From Sphingomonas mali NBRC 15500 (GTDB lineage Bacteria > Pseudomonadota > Alphaproteobacteria > Sphingomonadales > Sphingomonadaceae), in contig NZ_BCYX01000011.1 of the NCBI RefSeq assembly GCF_001598415.1, forward strand, positions 57,589-121,588: a stretch of 64,000 nucleotides of DNA, in the 5' to 3' direction. Under the pieces are notes generated by a model. That model did no database searches and was not told the origin of the DNA. It saw nothing but the letters and a program-made list of their open reading frames with translations. The position numbers and the translations under genes are program-made. Below are positions 52,399 to 60,509 of the stretch, piece by piece (positions within the stretch are counted from its first letter, which is position 1; each line of letters opens with the position of its first letter).

Positions 52399-53592
52399 CT
52401 AGCCAGTCAGCGCCACCGGATCGATCGGACGGCCCTTGCGGCGCAGTTCGGCGGTGACCTGGCGGACATCGCCTTGCGGTGCCGCGCCAAGCAACGCGCC
52501 TTGCCCGACGCGCTGACCGGTGGCGACCGACAGCGTACCCAGCCCGATCAGCGCCGTGCTCCAGCCGCCGCCATGGTCGATCACGACGATCTTGCCGTAA
52601 TCGCGAAACGGGCCCGCGAACATGATCTTGCCCGCGGCGGGCGCGGCGATATCGGCGCCGCCCGGCACTGCCCAGGTCAGCCCGCGCGAGGTGACGCCGG
52701 CGTCGGACGACACCTCGCCGAATCCGATGACCAGCTTGCCGGTCACCGGCACGCGATAAGGCGCGGACGCGGCGGTCCAGGACAAGGGCGGCTCGGTACC
52801 GTCATCGGGGCGCGGCAGCGGTCCCGCCAGCGCCGACAACGCGCGCGCGGTGGCCGCGTCGTTGGTCGTCACTTGCATATTGTCGACCAGGTCGCGGGCG
52901 CGCTCGCCCAGGCCGATCGCGCGATCGCTCTCGGCCAGCGCAGAGCGGCTGAGGTCCTGCGATTTCAGGCGGTGCTCGGCCTCCAGCCGCGCCAGCGCGA
53001 TGCGGTTGCTCTCCAGCCGCCGGCGGCCTTCGGCCAGGCTGCGCGCGGCGAGTGCGGCGTCGGCGCGCAGCCGGCGCGTATTGTTGAGGTCGGCGCGCAG
53101 CCCCGCCGTGCGCGCGCGTACCAGTGGCAGCGTGCTGCCGATCACCGCGCGGACATGGACCAGGTCGGCGACCGATCCCGGCTGCATCACGCTGACCGCG
53201 TCGGGGCGCTGTGCCAGCGAACAGAGCGCAGCGATCAACCGCGCGATCGGCCCCTGTTGCGTCGCGAGCCGCGCCTGCTGTTCGCCGAGCAGCCGATCGA
53301 CCAAGGTCACGCGCGCGCTCGCGGCGGCGATATCGGCTTGCGCTTGCTGGATTCGCGCGCCCATCGCTTCTTCCTGGGCGCGTGCTTTGGCGGCTTCATT
53401 CTGTTCGGCTTTGGCTGCGGCATCGAGCTTGGCGGCGCGCTCGGCGGCGGCGGCCGATTGGGCCCGCGCAGCGAGCAGGCGGTGCTGCTGGTCGACCAGA
53501 TCGGACTGCGCTGGATCGGGTTGGGCATTGCCCTGGCCCGCGGCGAACGCCGCGGCGATCGGGAGCAAGGCAAGGGTCCAGGCGGCGCGCAT
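52399..53592 (-). CDS. envC: EnvC-like murein hydrolase activator (degenerate LytM)
   Basis: 397 residues. A signal peptide (1-23) precedes two long Ala/Arg/Gln coiled coils (25-110 and 170-240) and a C-terminal LytM/M23 domain (about 285-395). The zinc-binding His and Asp of true M23 peptidases are replaced (LTWAVPGGADIAAPA, VVIDHGGGWSTALIG). As in E. coli EnvC it should activate amidases for cell separation and not cut murein. The symbol reflects similarity only. Confidence 0.85.
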   Translation of the reverse strand: MRAAWTLALLPIAAAFAAGQGNAQPDPAQSDLVDQQHRLLAARAQSAAAAERAAKLDAAAKAEQNEAAKARAQEEAMGARIQQAQADIAAASARVTLVDRLLGEQQARLATQQGPIARLIAALCSLAQRPDAVSVMQPGSVADLVHVRAVIGSTLPLVRARTAGLRADLNNTRRLRADAALAARSLAEGRRRLESNRIALARLEAEHRLKSQDLSRSALAESDRAIGLGERARDLVDNMQVTTNDAATARALSALAGPLPRPDDGTEPPLSWTAASAPYRVPVTGKLVIGFGEVSSDAGVTSRGLTWAVPGGADIAAPAAGKIMFAGPFRDYGKIVVIDHGGGWSTALIGLGTLSVATGQRVGQGALLGAAPQGDVRQVTAELRRKGRPIDPVALTG

Positions 53593-53596
53593 CGCG

Positions 53597-54019
53597 CTAA
53601 CCTTCGCGATGATAGGGATGGTTGGCAAGGATCGAGCTTGCCCGCCACATTTGCTCGGCCAGCATCGCTCGCGCCAACATGTGCGGCCAGGTCAGGCGCC
53701 CGAACGACACCAACCAGTCGGCGGCCGCGCGCTCCTCTGCCGAAAAGCCGTCCGCCGCGCCGATCAGGAAGCGTACCTCTCGTATCCCGTCGTCGCGCCA
53801 CTTGCCGAGCTTGTCGGCGAAGGCGACTGATCCCGGCGTATCGCCGGTCTCGTCGAGCATGACGATGCGCGTCTGCGGTTCGAGCGCGGGCATCCTGCCG
53901 CCGGCATCGGGCAATTCGGTCACCCGCGTCGGGAAGCTGACGCGCTTGAGGTAACGGTCGACCAGCTCCGCCTCGGGGCTTCGCCCGATCCGTCCCCGCG
54001 CGACGATGTGGAGGAGCAT
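53597..54019 (-). CDS. rlmH: 23S rRNA (pseudouridine-1915-N3) methyltransferase RlmH
   Basis: 140 residues, SPOUT fold. The C-terminal SAM-binding trefoil knot shows FLIGAADGFSAEE, SFGRLTWPHMLARAMLAEQ and YHREG, as in RlmH. It methylates 23S rRNA helix 69 in assembled ribosomes. The rsfS gene lies upstream, beyond a repeat, and the envC-like gene 4 bases downstream. Confidence 0.96.
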   Translation of the reverse strand: MLLHIVARGRIGRSPEAELVDRYLKRVSFPTRVTELPDAGGRMPALEPQTRIVMLDETGDTPGSVAFADKLGKWRDDGIREVRFLIGAADGFSAEERAAADWLVSFGRLTWPHMLARAMLAEQMWRASSILANHPYHREG

Positions 54020-54036
54020 GGGTCTAAGTCCTTCCC

Positions 54037-54126
54037 GTCATGCCGGACTTGTTCCGGCATCCAACGTGCAACCACGGACGGATTCCGTTGTGGAGGGTTG
54101 GACCCCGGAACAAGTCCGGGGTGACG
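54037..54126. repeat. Family A repeat copy 4
   Basis: GTCATGCCGGACTTGTTCCG is paired with CCGGAACAAGTCCGGGGTGA. The two arms share the ACTTGTTCCGG / CCGGAACAAGT core. It interrupts the otherwise tight rsfS-rlmH block. Confidence 0.85.
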
Positions 54127-54160
54127 ACAGCAGAGGCTCAATCACCCCGCTGCTTATCGA

Positions 54161-54547
54161 TCAGTGCGACGAACCCGACGGCCCGTCGCCGAACGCCCAC
54201 ATCCGCTCGAGATTGTAGAAGGTGCGAACCTCGGGCCGGAACAGGTGGATGATCACGTCGCCGGCGTCGATCAGCACCCAGTCGGCGGTCGGCAGGCCTT
54301 CGATCCGCGGGCCGCGGCCGGTTTCGGCCTTGATCCGCTCGGCGAGCTTCTGCGCCATCGACGCGACCTGGCGCGTCGAGCGGCCGCTCGCGATCACCAT
54401 GTGGTCGGCGATCGACGATTTGCCGGCGAGCGGGATCGAGATGGTGTCGACCGCCTGGTCGTCATCCAGGCTGGACAGGACAAGCTGGTGCAACGCCTCG
54501 GCCCCCTGGGGGTCGGACGAGCGGTACGCATGCGGGTTAGTGGCCAA
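54161..54547 (-). CDS. rsfS: Ribosome silencing factor RsfS
   Basis: 128 residues. RsfS binds L14 on the free 50S subunit and prevents joining in starvation. DDDQAVDTISIPLAGKSSIADHMVIASG, EGLPTADWVLIDAGDVIIHLF and RTFYNLERMW are diagnostic. It follows nadD by 8 bases, the usual nadD-rsfS-rlmH order. Confidence 0.95.
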   Translation of the reverse strand: MATNPHAYRSSDPQGAEALHQLVLSSLDDDQAVDTISIPLAGKSSIADHMVIASGRSTRQVASMAQKLAERIKAETGRGPRIEGLPTADWVLIDAGDVIIHLFRPEVRTFYNLERMWAFGDGPSGSSH

Positions 54548-54555
54548 TGTGGGTC

Positions 54556-55194
54556 CTATGGTGCGGAGGAAGGAGGGTCAGTGTCGTTGGATCGACGAAG
54601 GAAACGACGCTGCCAGGCCGGATCGGCCAAACGCAGCCGGGTGGCTGAGGTGGAATCAGGGCGGAAACGAAGCAGCACGAGGGCTGGCAATCTCCACGTA
54701 GTCCAGTTCTTCGCCTGGTGTACGGGCCGGAAAAAGCGCCGCAACCAACCCATAGCGGGCACCGCCTGGGCAGCATGATCATAGCCCGGCCGCGCGATAA
54801 CCGCAATCGGGATCGATTTCGCTATATGGCGCCAACCCTTCCACTGGTCGAAATTGATCAGATTGTCCTCGCCCATCAACCAGATGAAGTCGATCCGCGA
54901 ATAGAGCCGTTGCAGCTTCGAAAGGGTATCGACCGTGTAGCGCGTGCCCAGCCGCTGCTCGATCGCGGTCACGCGAATCGGCGCATGCCCGGCCATTGCG
55001 CGCGCCGAGGCGAAGCGCACCGCGAACGGCGCCATGTCGGTCGCCTTGTCCTTCAGCGGATTGCCGGGCGACACCATCCACCAGACTTCGTCGAGCCCCA
55101 GCGCCCTGATCGCCGCCAGGCTGATCGCACGATGCCCCGAATGCGCGGGGTTGAACGACCCACCCAACAGCCCGACGCGCAATGCTCCCGCCAT
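54556..55194 (-). CDS. nadD: Nicotinate-nucleotide adenylyltransferase
   Basis: 212 residues. It makes deamido-NAD from nicotinate mononucleotide and ATP. GGSFNPAHSGHRAIS carries the HxGH motif and LGTRYTVDTLSKL, FIWLMGEDNL are typical. ATG 55194 gives the family N-terminus; the frame is open for 89 further codons but those lie in a repeat region. Confidence 0.93.
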   Translation of the reverse strand: MAGALRVGLLGGSFNPAHSGHRAISLAAIRALGLDEVWWMVSPGNPLKDKATDMAPFAVRFASARAMAGHAPIRVTAIEQRLGTRYTVDTLSKLQRLYSRIDFIWLMGEDNLINFDQWKGWRHIAKSIPIAVIARPGYDHAAQAVPAMGWLRRFFRPVHQAKNWTTWRLPALVLLRFRPDSTSATRLRLADPAWQRRFLRRSNDTDPPSSAP

Positions 55195-55286
55195 CAGATG
55201 CCGGATGCTGCCTTGGGCGCCGGAGCGGACTTGGTCATCGCCTCTCTGTGGACGGGCAGCGTCCACCGGGCAAGGGGCGTTAGCGG

Positions 55287-55390
55287 CACTCCCCTCCCGC
55301 TTGCGGGAGGGGCTGGGGGAGGGCGTGTCATGCTCGGCGTCCTTCGAACGCGCCCTCCCCTGACCCTCTCCCACAACGGGAGAGGGAGTT
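55287..55390. repeat. Intergenic GC-rich palindromic repeat, family C
   Basis: CACTCCCCTCCCGCTTGCGG folds into a CCCCTCCCGC/GCGGGAGGGG hairpin. The right end CTCTCCCACAACGGGAGAGG forms a second hairpin, with GGGGGAGGGCGTG and CGCGCCCTCCCC pairing across the middle. It lies in the 302-base nadD-to-55497 gap, whose other content is the operator array and about 90 bases with nothing I can name. Confidence 0.75.
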
Positions 55391-55418
55391 TTCGCCATAG
55401 CACCTCTCAGGTCGTCAT

Positions 55419-55486
55419 TTTCCAACATGGAAAGTTTTAACTTGCCAATCCGGAAAGTCACGTCTATCGCTTTCCATATTGGAAAG
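55419..55486 (+). promoter_or_regulatory. Three-site operator array TTTCCA-N3-TGGAAA
   Basis: Site 1 is TTTCCA-ACA-TGGAAA (55419-55433), site 2 is TTGCCA-ATC-CGGAAA (55442-55456, two mismatches) and site 3 is the perfect CTTTCCA-TAT-TGGAAAG (55470-55486). The last site ends 10 bases before the next ATG. The winged-helix regulator encoded by the second gene of this operon is the natural candidate to bind here. Confidence 0.75.
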
Positions 55487-55496
55487 TGAGGAATCG

Positions 55497-55943
55497 ATGA
55501 TGACCACGATCGAGGAACAGGCCCGCATGGCGCTGATGGCGAAGGGCGCGGCCGAACAGGATCTGGCGCGGCTTGCGGCGTGCCCGCCCTGGCGCCACGC
55601 GGTATTTGCCGGGATGATGGCGGCCTTGGTCGCCACCCCCGCGGTTCCGCTGCCGCTGCGCTTTGGCTTGCTGGCGCTTATCCTCGCCAGCATCGCGCTG
55701 GTCGTGCAGTCGGATCGGCGTCGGCTCGGCGTGTTCGTCAACGGCTATCGCCGCGGCAAGACCCGGATGGTCGCCTTCCCGCTGCTGGCGCTGATCCTGA
55801 TCCTCTACGCCGCGAGTTGCTATGCCGCACTCGACCGCGGCCTGCCGGCGATCAGCCTTGCGCTCGCAGCTGCGTCGTTCGTCATCGGTTATATCGGCAG
55901 CGTGATCTGGCAGCGAGTGTTCGCCCGTGAACTCGGCGCCTGA
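55497..55943 (+). CDS. Small membrane protein controlled by the operator array
   Basis: 148 residues from ATG 55497 (a second ATG follows directly). A charged N-terminus (1-40) is followed by four hydrophobic helices in two pairs (about 40-75 and 95-140) with DRRRLGVFVNGYRRGKTR between. No motif I recognise. It precedes and overlaps a winged-helix gene by 17 bases. The arrangement resembles PadR/MarR-type two-gene operons in which the regulator is paired with a membrane protein. Confidence 0.75.
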   Translation: MMTTIEEQARMALMAKGAAEQDLARLAACPPWRHAVFAGMMAALVATPAVPLPLRFGLLALILASIALVVQSDRRRLGVFVNGYRRGKTRMVAFPLLALILILYAASCYAALDRGLPAISLALAAASFVIGYIGSVIWQRVFARELGA

Positions 55944-56241
55944 GCCGATCAACCCGATCGCCGGGTTCGAACCCCTGCTTCAGGCGCCGGCGCGGCTCCA
56001 GGTGATGGCGGTATTGGCAAATGCTCAGGACGCGGAATTCGCGCGGCTCAAGGAGATCACCGCGAGCAGTGATTCGGTAATGTCGAAGCACCTCGCGGCA
56101 CTGTCCGAAGCGGGGTTCATCTCGCTGCGTAAGGCGGCACTCGACGGCCGCCAGCGCACCTGGGCCAGCCTGACTCGCGCCGGCCGCAAGGTGTTCGACG
56201 ACCATGTCGCCGCGCTCCAGCGGATCGTCGCGGGCGGTTGA
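55927..56241 (+). CDS. Winged-helix transcriptional regulator
   Basis: 104 residues, GTG start. PARLQVMAVLANAQDAEFARLKE, DSVMSKHLAALSEAGFISLRKAALDGRQRTWASLTRAG form a MarR/ArsR-like winged helix of the transcriptional regulator group that pairs with small membrane proteins. Recognition helix is near 48-62. It has no sensor domain. The three palindromes upstream of its operon make autoregulation likely. Confidence 0.88.
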   Translation: MNSAPEPINPIAGFEPLLQAPARLQVMAVLANAQDAEFARLKEITASSDSVMSKHLAALSEAGFISLRKAALDGRQRTWASLTRAGRKVFDDHVAALQRIVAGG

Positions 56242-56301
56242 GCGGAAGACCGGGCGCCGCCCTGGAAGGAGGCATGAATGGCGGGCAATTCAACGGTTCC
56301 G

Positions 56302-57270
56302 CTATTGCCGCAGGAACGCAGCAACGTCCTTCGCAAAACGCTGCGGTTCCTCGACGAACATGAAGTGGCCGTCGTTCGGGTAGAGCAGGAAGCGGCCGCG
56401 GGGCAGGGCCTTCGCCAGGTCGCGTTGCGGCGCCTCGACCGCCTGGAAATCACGGCCGCCGGCGATGACGAGCGTCGGCGCGCTCACCTTGGCGGCGTCG
56501 GCGAAGTGGTAGCTCCATAACCCCTTGGAGCTGAGCGCATTGCCCAATTCGCCGGTATTGCCGAGGCCGTTAGCTGAATCCATCGCGTCGACTTTCCGGC
56601 CGATCGCGGCGTTCGGATACATGTTGCGGTGGATCGCTGCGCTCATGGCGTCGCCGTCATAGGCACTGAAGACGTCGCAGCGCGGATAGACACCCGGAGT
56701 TTTGCCCTGCGCCGCGCGAGCGAAGGCGGCGGGGTCGCTCGACTGGAGGCGCGCGCACTGGATATCAATCGCACGCGGCAGGTCCGGCACTGCCCCGGCC
56801 AGCACGAGATGTGCGAGGCGGTCGGGATAACGTGCGGCATATTCGAGGCCGAGGATCGTGCCGAACGAGTGACCGATCAGGTCGATGCGCGGCGCACCGA
56901 GACGTCTGCGGAGTGCTTCGATATCGTCGACCAATTGTGCGATCGAATAATTATCCGCCGTCTTGGGCCGGTCCGACCGCCCACTGCCGCGCTGATCGAG
57001 ATAGACCATGCGCAATCGGGCCTCGAGCGCCGGCCCGGCGTAGCGTGCGAAGGTCTGGCTGCCCTCGCCCGGGCCGCCGTGGAGAAAGACGACCGGCGTG
57101 CCGCCGGGCTTGCCGGCGACGCGGTACCAGAGGTGGACACTGCCGACGGCGAGGCGATGTTCACCGGTGGTTGTGGCGGTGGAGCGGGCGGCCGCGGGGG
57201 TCGGGAGTAGTAGCGCGGTCGCGAGGACGGCGGGCAGGAGTCGAAGCCGGGTCACGGACCGAGGCTCCAT
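56302..57270 (-). CDS. Secreted alpha/beta hydrolase, proline iminopeptidase-like
   Basis: 322 residues from ATG 57270; starts 20 codons further upstream are open. A signal peptide (about 5-30, PTPAAARS) precedes an alpha/beta-hydrolase fold with HGGPGEG, nucleophile elbow GHSFGTILG and His in NDGHFMFVEEP. The HGGPG oxyanion loop is typical of proline iminopeptidases (S33). The substrate is unproven. Confidence 0.87.
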   Translation of the reverse strand: MEPRSVTRLRLLPAVLATALLLPTPAAARSTATTTGEHRLAVGSVHLWYRVAGKPGGTPVVFLHGGPGEGSQTFARYAGPALEARLRMVYLDQRGSGRSDRPKTADNYSIAQLVDDIEALRRRLGAPRIDLIGHSFGTILGLEYAARYPDRLAHLVLAGAVPDLPRAIDIQCARLQSSDPAAFARAAQGKTPGVYPRCDVFSAYDGDAMSAAIHRNMYPNAAIGRKVDAMDSANGLGNTGELGNALSSKGLWSYHFADAAKVSAPTLVIAGGRDFQAVEAPQRDLAKALPRGRFLLYPNDGHFMFVEEPQRFAKDVAAFLRQ

Positions 57271-57332
57271 CATCTGGCGCAAGGAGGCAAGGGTGCTCGC
57301 GAGCTCGGATGAACTGTCGGGCAGTTTCATGC

Positions 57333-57419
57333 GTCACCCGGGCCTTGTGCCGGGGTTCACCGTGCCTCTGGGCGCGGAACTTGGGGCTCCGTGGATGCCG
57401 GGACGGGCCCGGCATGACG
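57333..57419. repeat. Family A repeat copy 5
   Basis: GTCACCCGGGCCTTGTGCCG at the left pairs with CCGGGACGGGCCCGGCATGA at the right. It lies between the nitroreductase gene and the hydrolase gene, and its left end meets the open frame upstream of the hydrolase. Confidence 0.85.
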
Positions 57420-57426
57420 GGTTAGG

Positions 57427-58092
57427 TCAGTCAAGCAGAGTGAGCCACTCCTCCTCCGGCGCCCGCTCGGTGCGCAGGCGGTTGGCGGGCTCTTCCTTGT
57501 CCTCATACCCGATCGCCATGCCGCAGAAGAGCATGCGGCCGGCCGGCGTGCCGAGGAAGCGTTCGATCGTCTCCGGATACATCGCCCAGCATTCCTGCGG
57601 ACAGGTCGCCAACCCCGCTTCGACCGCGAGCAGCATCACGTTCTGGAGGTACATGCCGAGGTCCGACCATTGCGGCGGGCCCATCCGGCGGTCGACCGTG
57701 CAGAACAACGCCGCGGGCGCACCGAAGAACTGGAAATTGCGCGCGAACCACGATCGCCGCGCGGCCTTGTCCTCGCGCGGGATGCCGACATGGCCGTACA
57801 TCGCCTCGCCCACCGCGAAGGTGCGTGCGCGATAGGGCGCGACGAATTCCCTGGGATAGATATCGTAGCCGGGGGGTTCGCTCTGACCCGCCTCCAGCTT
57901 GGCCGCCATGATCGCCTTGAGCTCGGCCAAGCTGTCCCCAGTGACGAGGTCGATGTGCCAGGGTTGGATATTGCCGCCGCTCGCCGCGCGTGCGGCCTTC
58001 ACCGCGATGTCACGGAGCAGTGCCGGGTCGATCGGAGTGTCGAGGAATCCGCGCACCGATCGGCGCGCCGCGATGGCATCGGAGACATTCAT
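57427..58092 (-). CDS. Nitroreductase-family flavoprotein
   Basis: 221 residues. FMN-binding elements are RRSVRGF near the N-terminus, AARAASGGNIQPWHI, and YLQNVMLLAVEAGLATCPQ. FCGMAIGYEDKE is near the C-terminus. Such enzymes reduce nitro groups, quinones or flavins with NAD(P)H. ATG 58092 matches the family start; 12 further codons are open. Substrate unknown. Confidence 0.92.
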   Translation of the reverse strand: MNVSDAIAARRSVRGFLDTPIDPALLRDIAVKAARAASGGNIQPWHIDLVTGDSLAELKAIMAAKLEAGQSEPPGYDIYPREFVAPYRARTFAVGEAMYGHVGIPREDKAARRSWFARNFQFFGAPAALFCTVDRRMGPPQWSDLGMYLQNVMLLAVEAGLATCPQECWAMYPETIERFLGTPAGRMLFCGMAIGYEDKEEPANRLRTERAPEEEWLTLLD

Positions 58093-58183
58093 GCCGGCGA
58101 CCCTCGCCGGACGCGGGCGAATCGGCAAGCGGGATCACGCGGCAACCGCCCCGGATGGCACGCGCTACCCGGGGCCGCGTGAC

Positions 58184-58636
58184 CTATTTCGCCATCGTTA
58201 TTTCGGACCACAGGCCGTCATCGATGAACGTGCGGTACTTCTCGTACCCGGCCACCGCGATCTTGCCTTCTTCCTCGCTGAACTTGGCGAGGATTTCCTT
58301 TTCGATCATCTGGTCGCGCGCCTTATCGGGCTCGAGCATCGCGGCGCTGGTGAAGTGGGTCATGATCAGGACGCTCGGCGCGCCCTTATTATAGCCGTTG
58401 CGGACGAGGAACTTGTAGGAGTCGATGACTCCATGCGCCTTCATCACCTCGAAACCGGGAACCTGCGACTTGCGAAGGCCGGTCAGATAGTCGTCGACAT
58501 GATTGGGGTCGACCTCGATCGCGTTGATTTCCCACACGCCTTTTTGTGGCATGTAATCAGTATATTGTTTGGCGATAGAGACAGTTGCGATAAGACAAGT
58601 GGCACCGATCGCCGCCAGAACCATAGCACGACTCAT
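58184..58636 (-). CDS. Exported hypothetical protein
   Basis: 150 residues. A signal peptide (1-22, ATVSIAKQY) is followed by a mixed alpha/beta domain with GVWEINAIEVDPNHVDDYLTG, KAHGVIDSYKFLVRNGYN and APSVLIMTHF. The pattern of alternating strands resembles a ferredoxin-like or NIPSNAP-type fold, but assignment is open. It is divergent from the thioesterase gene. Its leader of 180 bases is AT-rich for this window. Confidence 0.7.
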   Translation of the reverse strand: MSRAMVLAAIGATCLIATVSIAKQYTDYMPQKGVWEINAIEVDPNHVDDYLTGLRKSQVPGFEVMKAHGVIDSYKFLVRNGYNKGAPSVLIMTHFTSAAMLEPDKARDQMIEKEILAKFSEEEGKIAVAGYEKYRTFIDDGLWSEITMAK

Positions 58637-58816
58637 GGTAACTTCCCCTGTGTTAACTGTAGGAAGGAGGCTCCCATTCGAGACTGGATGCAACCAAAAT
58701 CGTTTAACGCCGGAAACGGACTGCAAATAACAAGTCTGATCGGCATATGGTCTATGCGCTAAGTTATACCGGTAAAGAGACTCGACTTGTCCCCGGGGGG
58801 TCGGCAAGGACGAGCT

Positions 58817-59239
58817 ATGCCTCGCCCTGCACCCTGGCGGCTCGATCCAGCCGCCTATCCGCACCACGACATTATCCAGACCCGCTTTCAGGATCTCGAC
58901 GTGCTCGGTCACATCAACAACGTCGCCTGGGCGGCGCTGTTCGAGACCGCACGCATCCGCTTCTTCCACGTGCTCAACAGTGCCGGCCCGAGCCGCGCCC
59001 GCGGTCTGGTCGCCAATGTCGAGATCAACTATCTCGGCGAAGGCAATTTCCCCAAGGAGATGGCCATCGCCAGCGGGATCGGGCGGCTCGGCACGCGATC
59101 GTGGCAGACGTTGAGCCTGGCGCTGCAGGACGGCGTGCCGCTGGCGACGTGCGACGTGACGATCGTCAGTACCGGGGTCGACCGGACCGACCCGGCCTTT
59201 CGCGGCGAGCTCGAAAAATGGCTGGTGCGCGAAGTCTGA
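58817..59239 (+). CDS. Hotdog-fold acyl-CoA thioesterase
   Basis: 140 residues. FQDLDVLGHINNVAWAALFETAR carries the Asp and HxNN motif of 4-hydroxybenzoyl-CoA thioesterase-type hotdogs. It hydrolyses acyl-CoA or acyl-ACP of unknown chain. ATG 58817 is used. It faces the endonuclease-like gene, ending 4 bases before that gene's stop. Confidence 0.88.
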   Translation: MPRPAPWRLDPAAYPHHDIIQTRFQDLDVLGHINNVAWAALFETARIRFFHVLNSAGPSRARGLVANVEINYLGEGNFPKEMAIASGIGRLGTRSWQTLSLALQDGVPLATCDVTIVSTGVDRTDPAFRGELEKWLVREV

Positions 59240-59243
59240 GATG

Positions 59244-59939
59244 TCACAGGTCGACGATCACCGGCATGTGATCGCTGAGCGTCAGCCAATCCTCGGGATC
59301 GCCGACCTGCAGTTCCGACCATCCCGGCGCCATCCGGCTGGCATGCGCGAATATATAGTCGAGGTGGAAAGGCTTCGCCGGATCGCGGTGAAGGAAAAAG
59401 GTCGGGCGGCTCTCCGCCCCCTGAGGCTCGCCCGACGCGACATGATACAGGCTGACCAGGCCGATCTCGCCGAGTTCACGCACGCAATCCGAATGGTTCC
59501 AGCGCCGCGTCTTGCGGTCCCAGATCGCGTTGCTGTTGAGGTCGCCACAGATCAGTAAGTTCGGCCCAAAGGCGACACGGTGGCGCTGCAGATATTGCCA
59601 GAACTGGCCGATATAGGAATAGGTCGACGGCACGACCGGCTGCGTCCAGACCGCTAGCAGATCGAGCCGGCCGTCGATCCTGACCGGCAGGAAATGGGCC
59701 AGTCCGTCACCGTTCCAACCCAGCGCCTCGATCGAAATGCCGTTGCGCGCGAAGACGCCGATCCCCTTATGCTTGATCGCGCCGGCCCAGACGTGGTTGC
59801 CCGCCCAATCGGCATAGCCGGCGTCGGACATCGCAGGATTCTCGCATTCCTGGACCACGAGGATATCGGCCCCGAGCGTGTCGACCGCCGCGGTCTTGCG
59901 GCGGAGCGCACCGGCGCAGTTCCACGTCACGATCCTCAT
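59244..59939 (-). CDS. Endonuclease/exonuclease/phosphatase family protein
   Basis: 231 residues. The EEP fold is suggested by VTWNCAGALRRK, VVQECENP, GDLNSNAIWD and LSDHMPVIVDL, which hold the metal Glu and the catalytic Asp-His. It may be a nuclease or a phosphatase; the short length and lack of signal suggest a cytosolic enzyme. No partner visible. Confidence 0.87.
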   Translation of the reverse strand: MRIVTWNCAGALRRKTAAVDTLGADILVVQECENPAMSDAGYADWAGNHVWAGAIKHKGIGVFARNGISIEALGWNGDGLAHFLPVRIDGRLDLLAVWTQPVVPSTYSYIGQFWQYLQRHRVAFGPNLLICGDLNSNAIWDRKTRRWNHSDCVRELGEIGLVSLYHVASGEPQGAESRPTFFLHRDPAKPFHLDYIFAHASRMAPGWSELQVGDPEDWLTLSDHMPVIVDL

Positions 59940-60011
59940 GCAGCACCGTTGCTGGCGGTCCGGCAGGCGGGGCTCGGCCCGGATCGCGCAACGGACATCT
60001 GCTGATTCCGC

Positions 60012-60503
60012 CTACGCCAGGTCGAACCGGCGCGAGATACGGTCGACCGGCGTACCATCGGCGAGCGGGACGGCGTGCGCGACGGCGTAATCGACGAACC
60101 CCATCCGCGCGTAAAAGGCCAGTCCGCCGGTGTTGTCGGCGCGGATGGTCGCGTTGATCGTCTTCAGTCCGGCGGCAATCGCCGCGACCCTGGTGGCGGA
60201 GAACAGCGTCGATCCGATTCCGCGCGTGGTCGATCCGCGGCGCGCGAACGTGCCGATATCGCCCCAACCGGGCCCGAGCTTGTCGCTGGCGAGCAGGATC
60301 TGAAAGCCCGTCGCGCAGCCGTCGCCATCCTCGGCGAGGACACTGGTGATCACGCCTGGCCCGTCGATATGCGCGTCGGCGAAGGCCTCGGGCGTGAACG
60401 GCGTCTCATAGGCGGTGGTGCCGCCCGCGGCGATGATTTCGTTGAGCAGATCGGCGAGCGCAGATGCATCGGCGCGCACCGTCGGCCTGACACGCAGATC
60501 CAT
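60012..60503 (-). CDS. GNAT N-acetyltransferase
   Basis: 163 residues. Acetyl-CoA motif A is FARRGSTTRGIGSTLFSATR, followed by INATIRADNTGGLAFYARMGF. It resembles phosphinothricin-acetyltransferase-like GNATs. The start follows within 7 bases of the crotonase stop upstream, so the genes share a transcript. Substrate unknown. Confidence 0.88.
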   Translation of the reverse strand: MDLRVRPTVRADASALADLLNEIIAAGGTTAYETPFTPEAFADAHIDGPGVITSVLAEDGDGCATGFQILLASDKLGPGWGDIGTFARRGSTTRGIGSTLFSATRVAAIAAGLKTINATIRADNTGGLAFYARMGFVDYAVAHAVPLADGTPVDRISRRFDLA

Positions 60504-60509
60504 GCTCGA

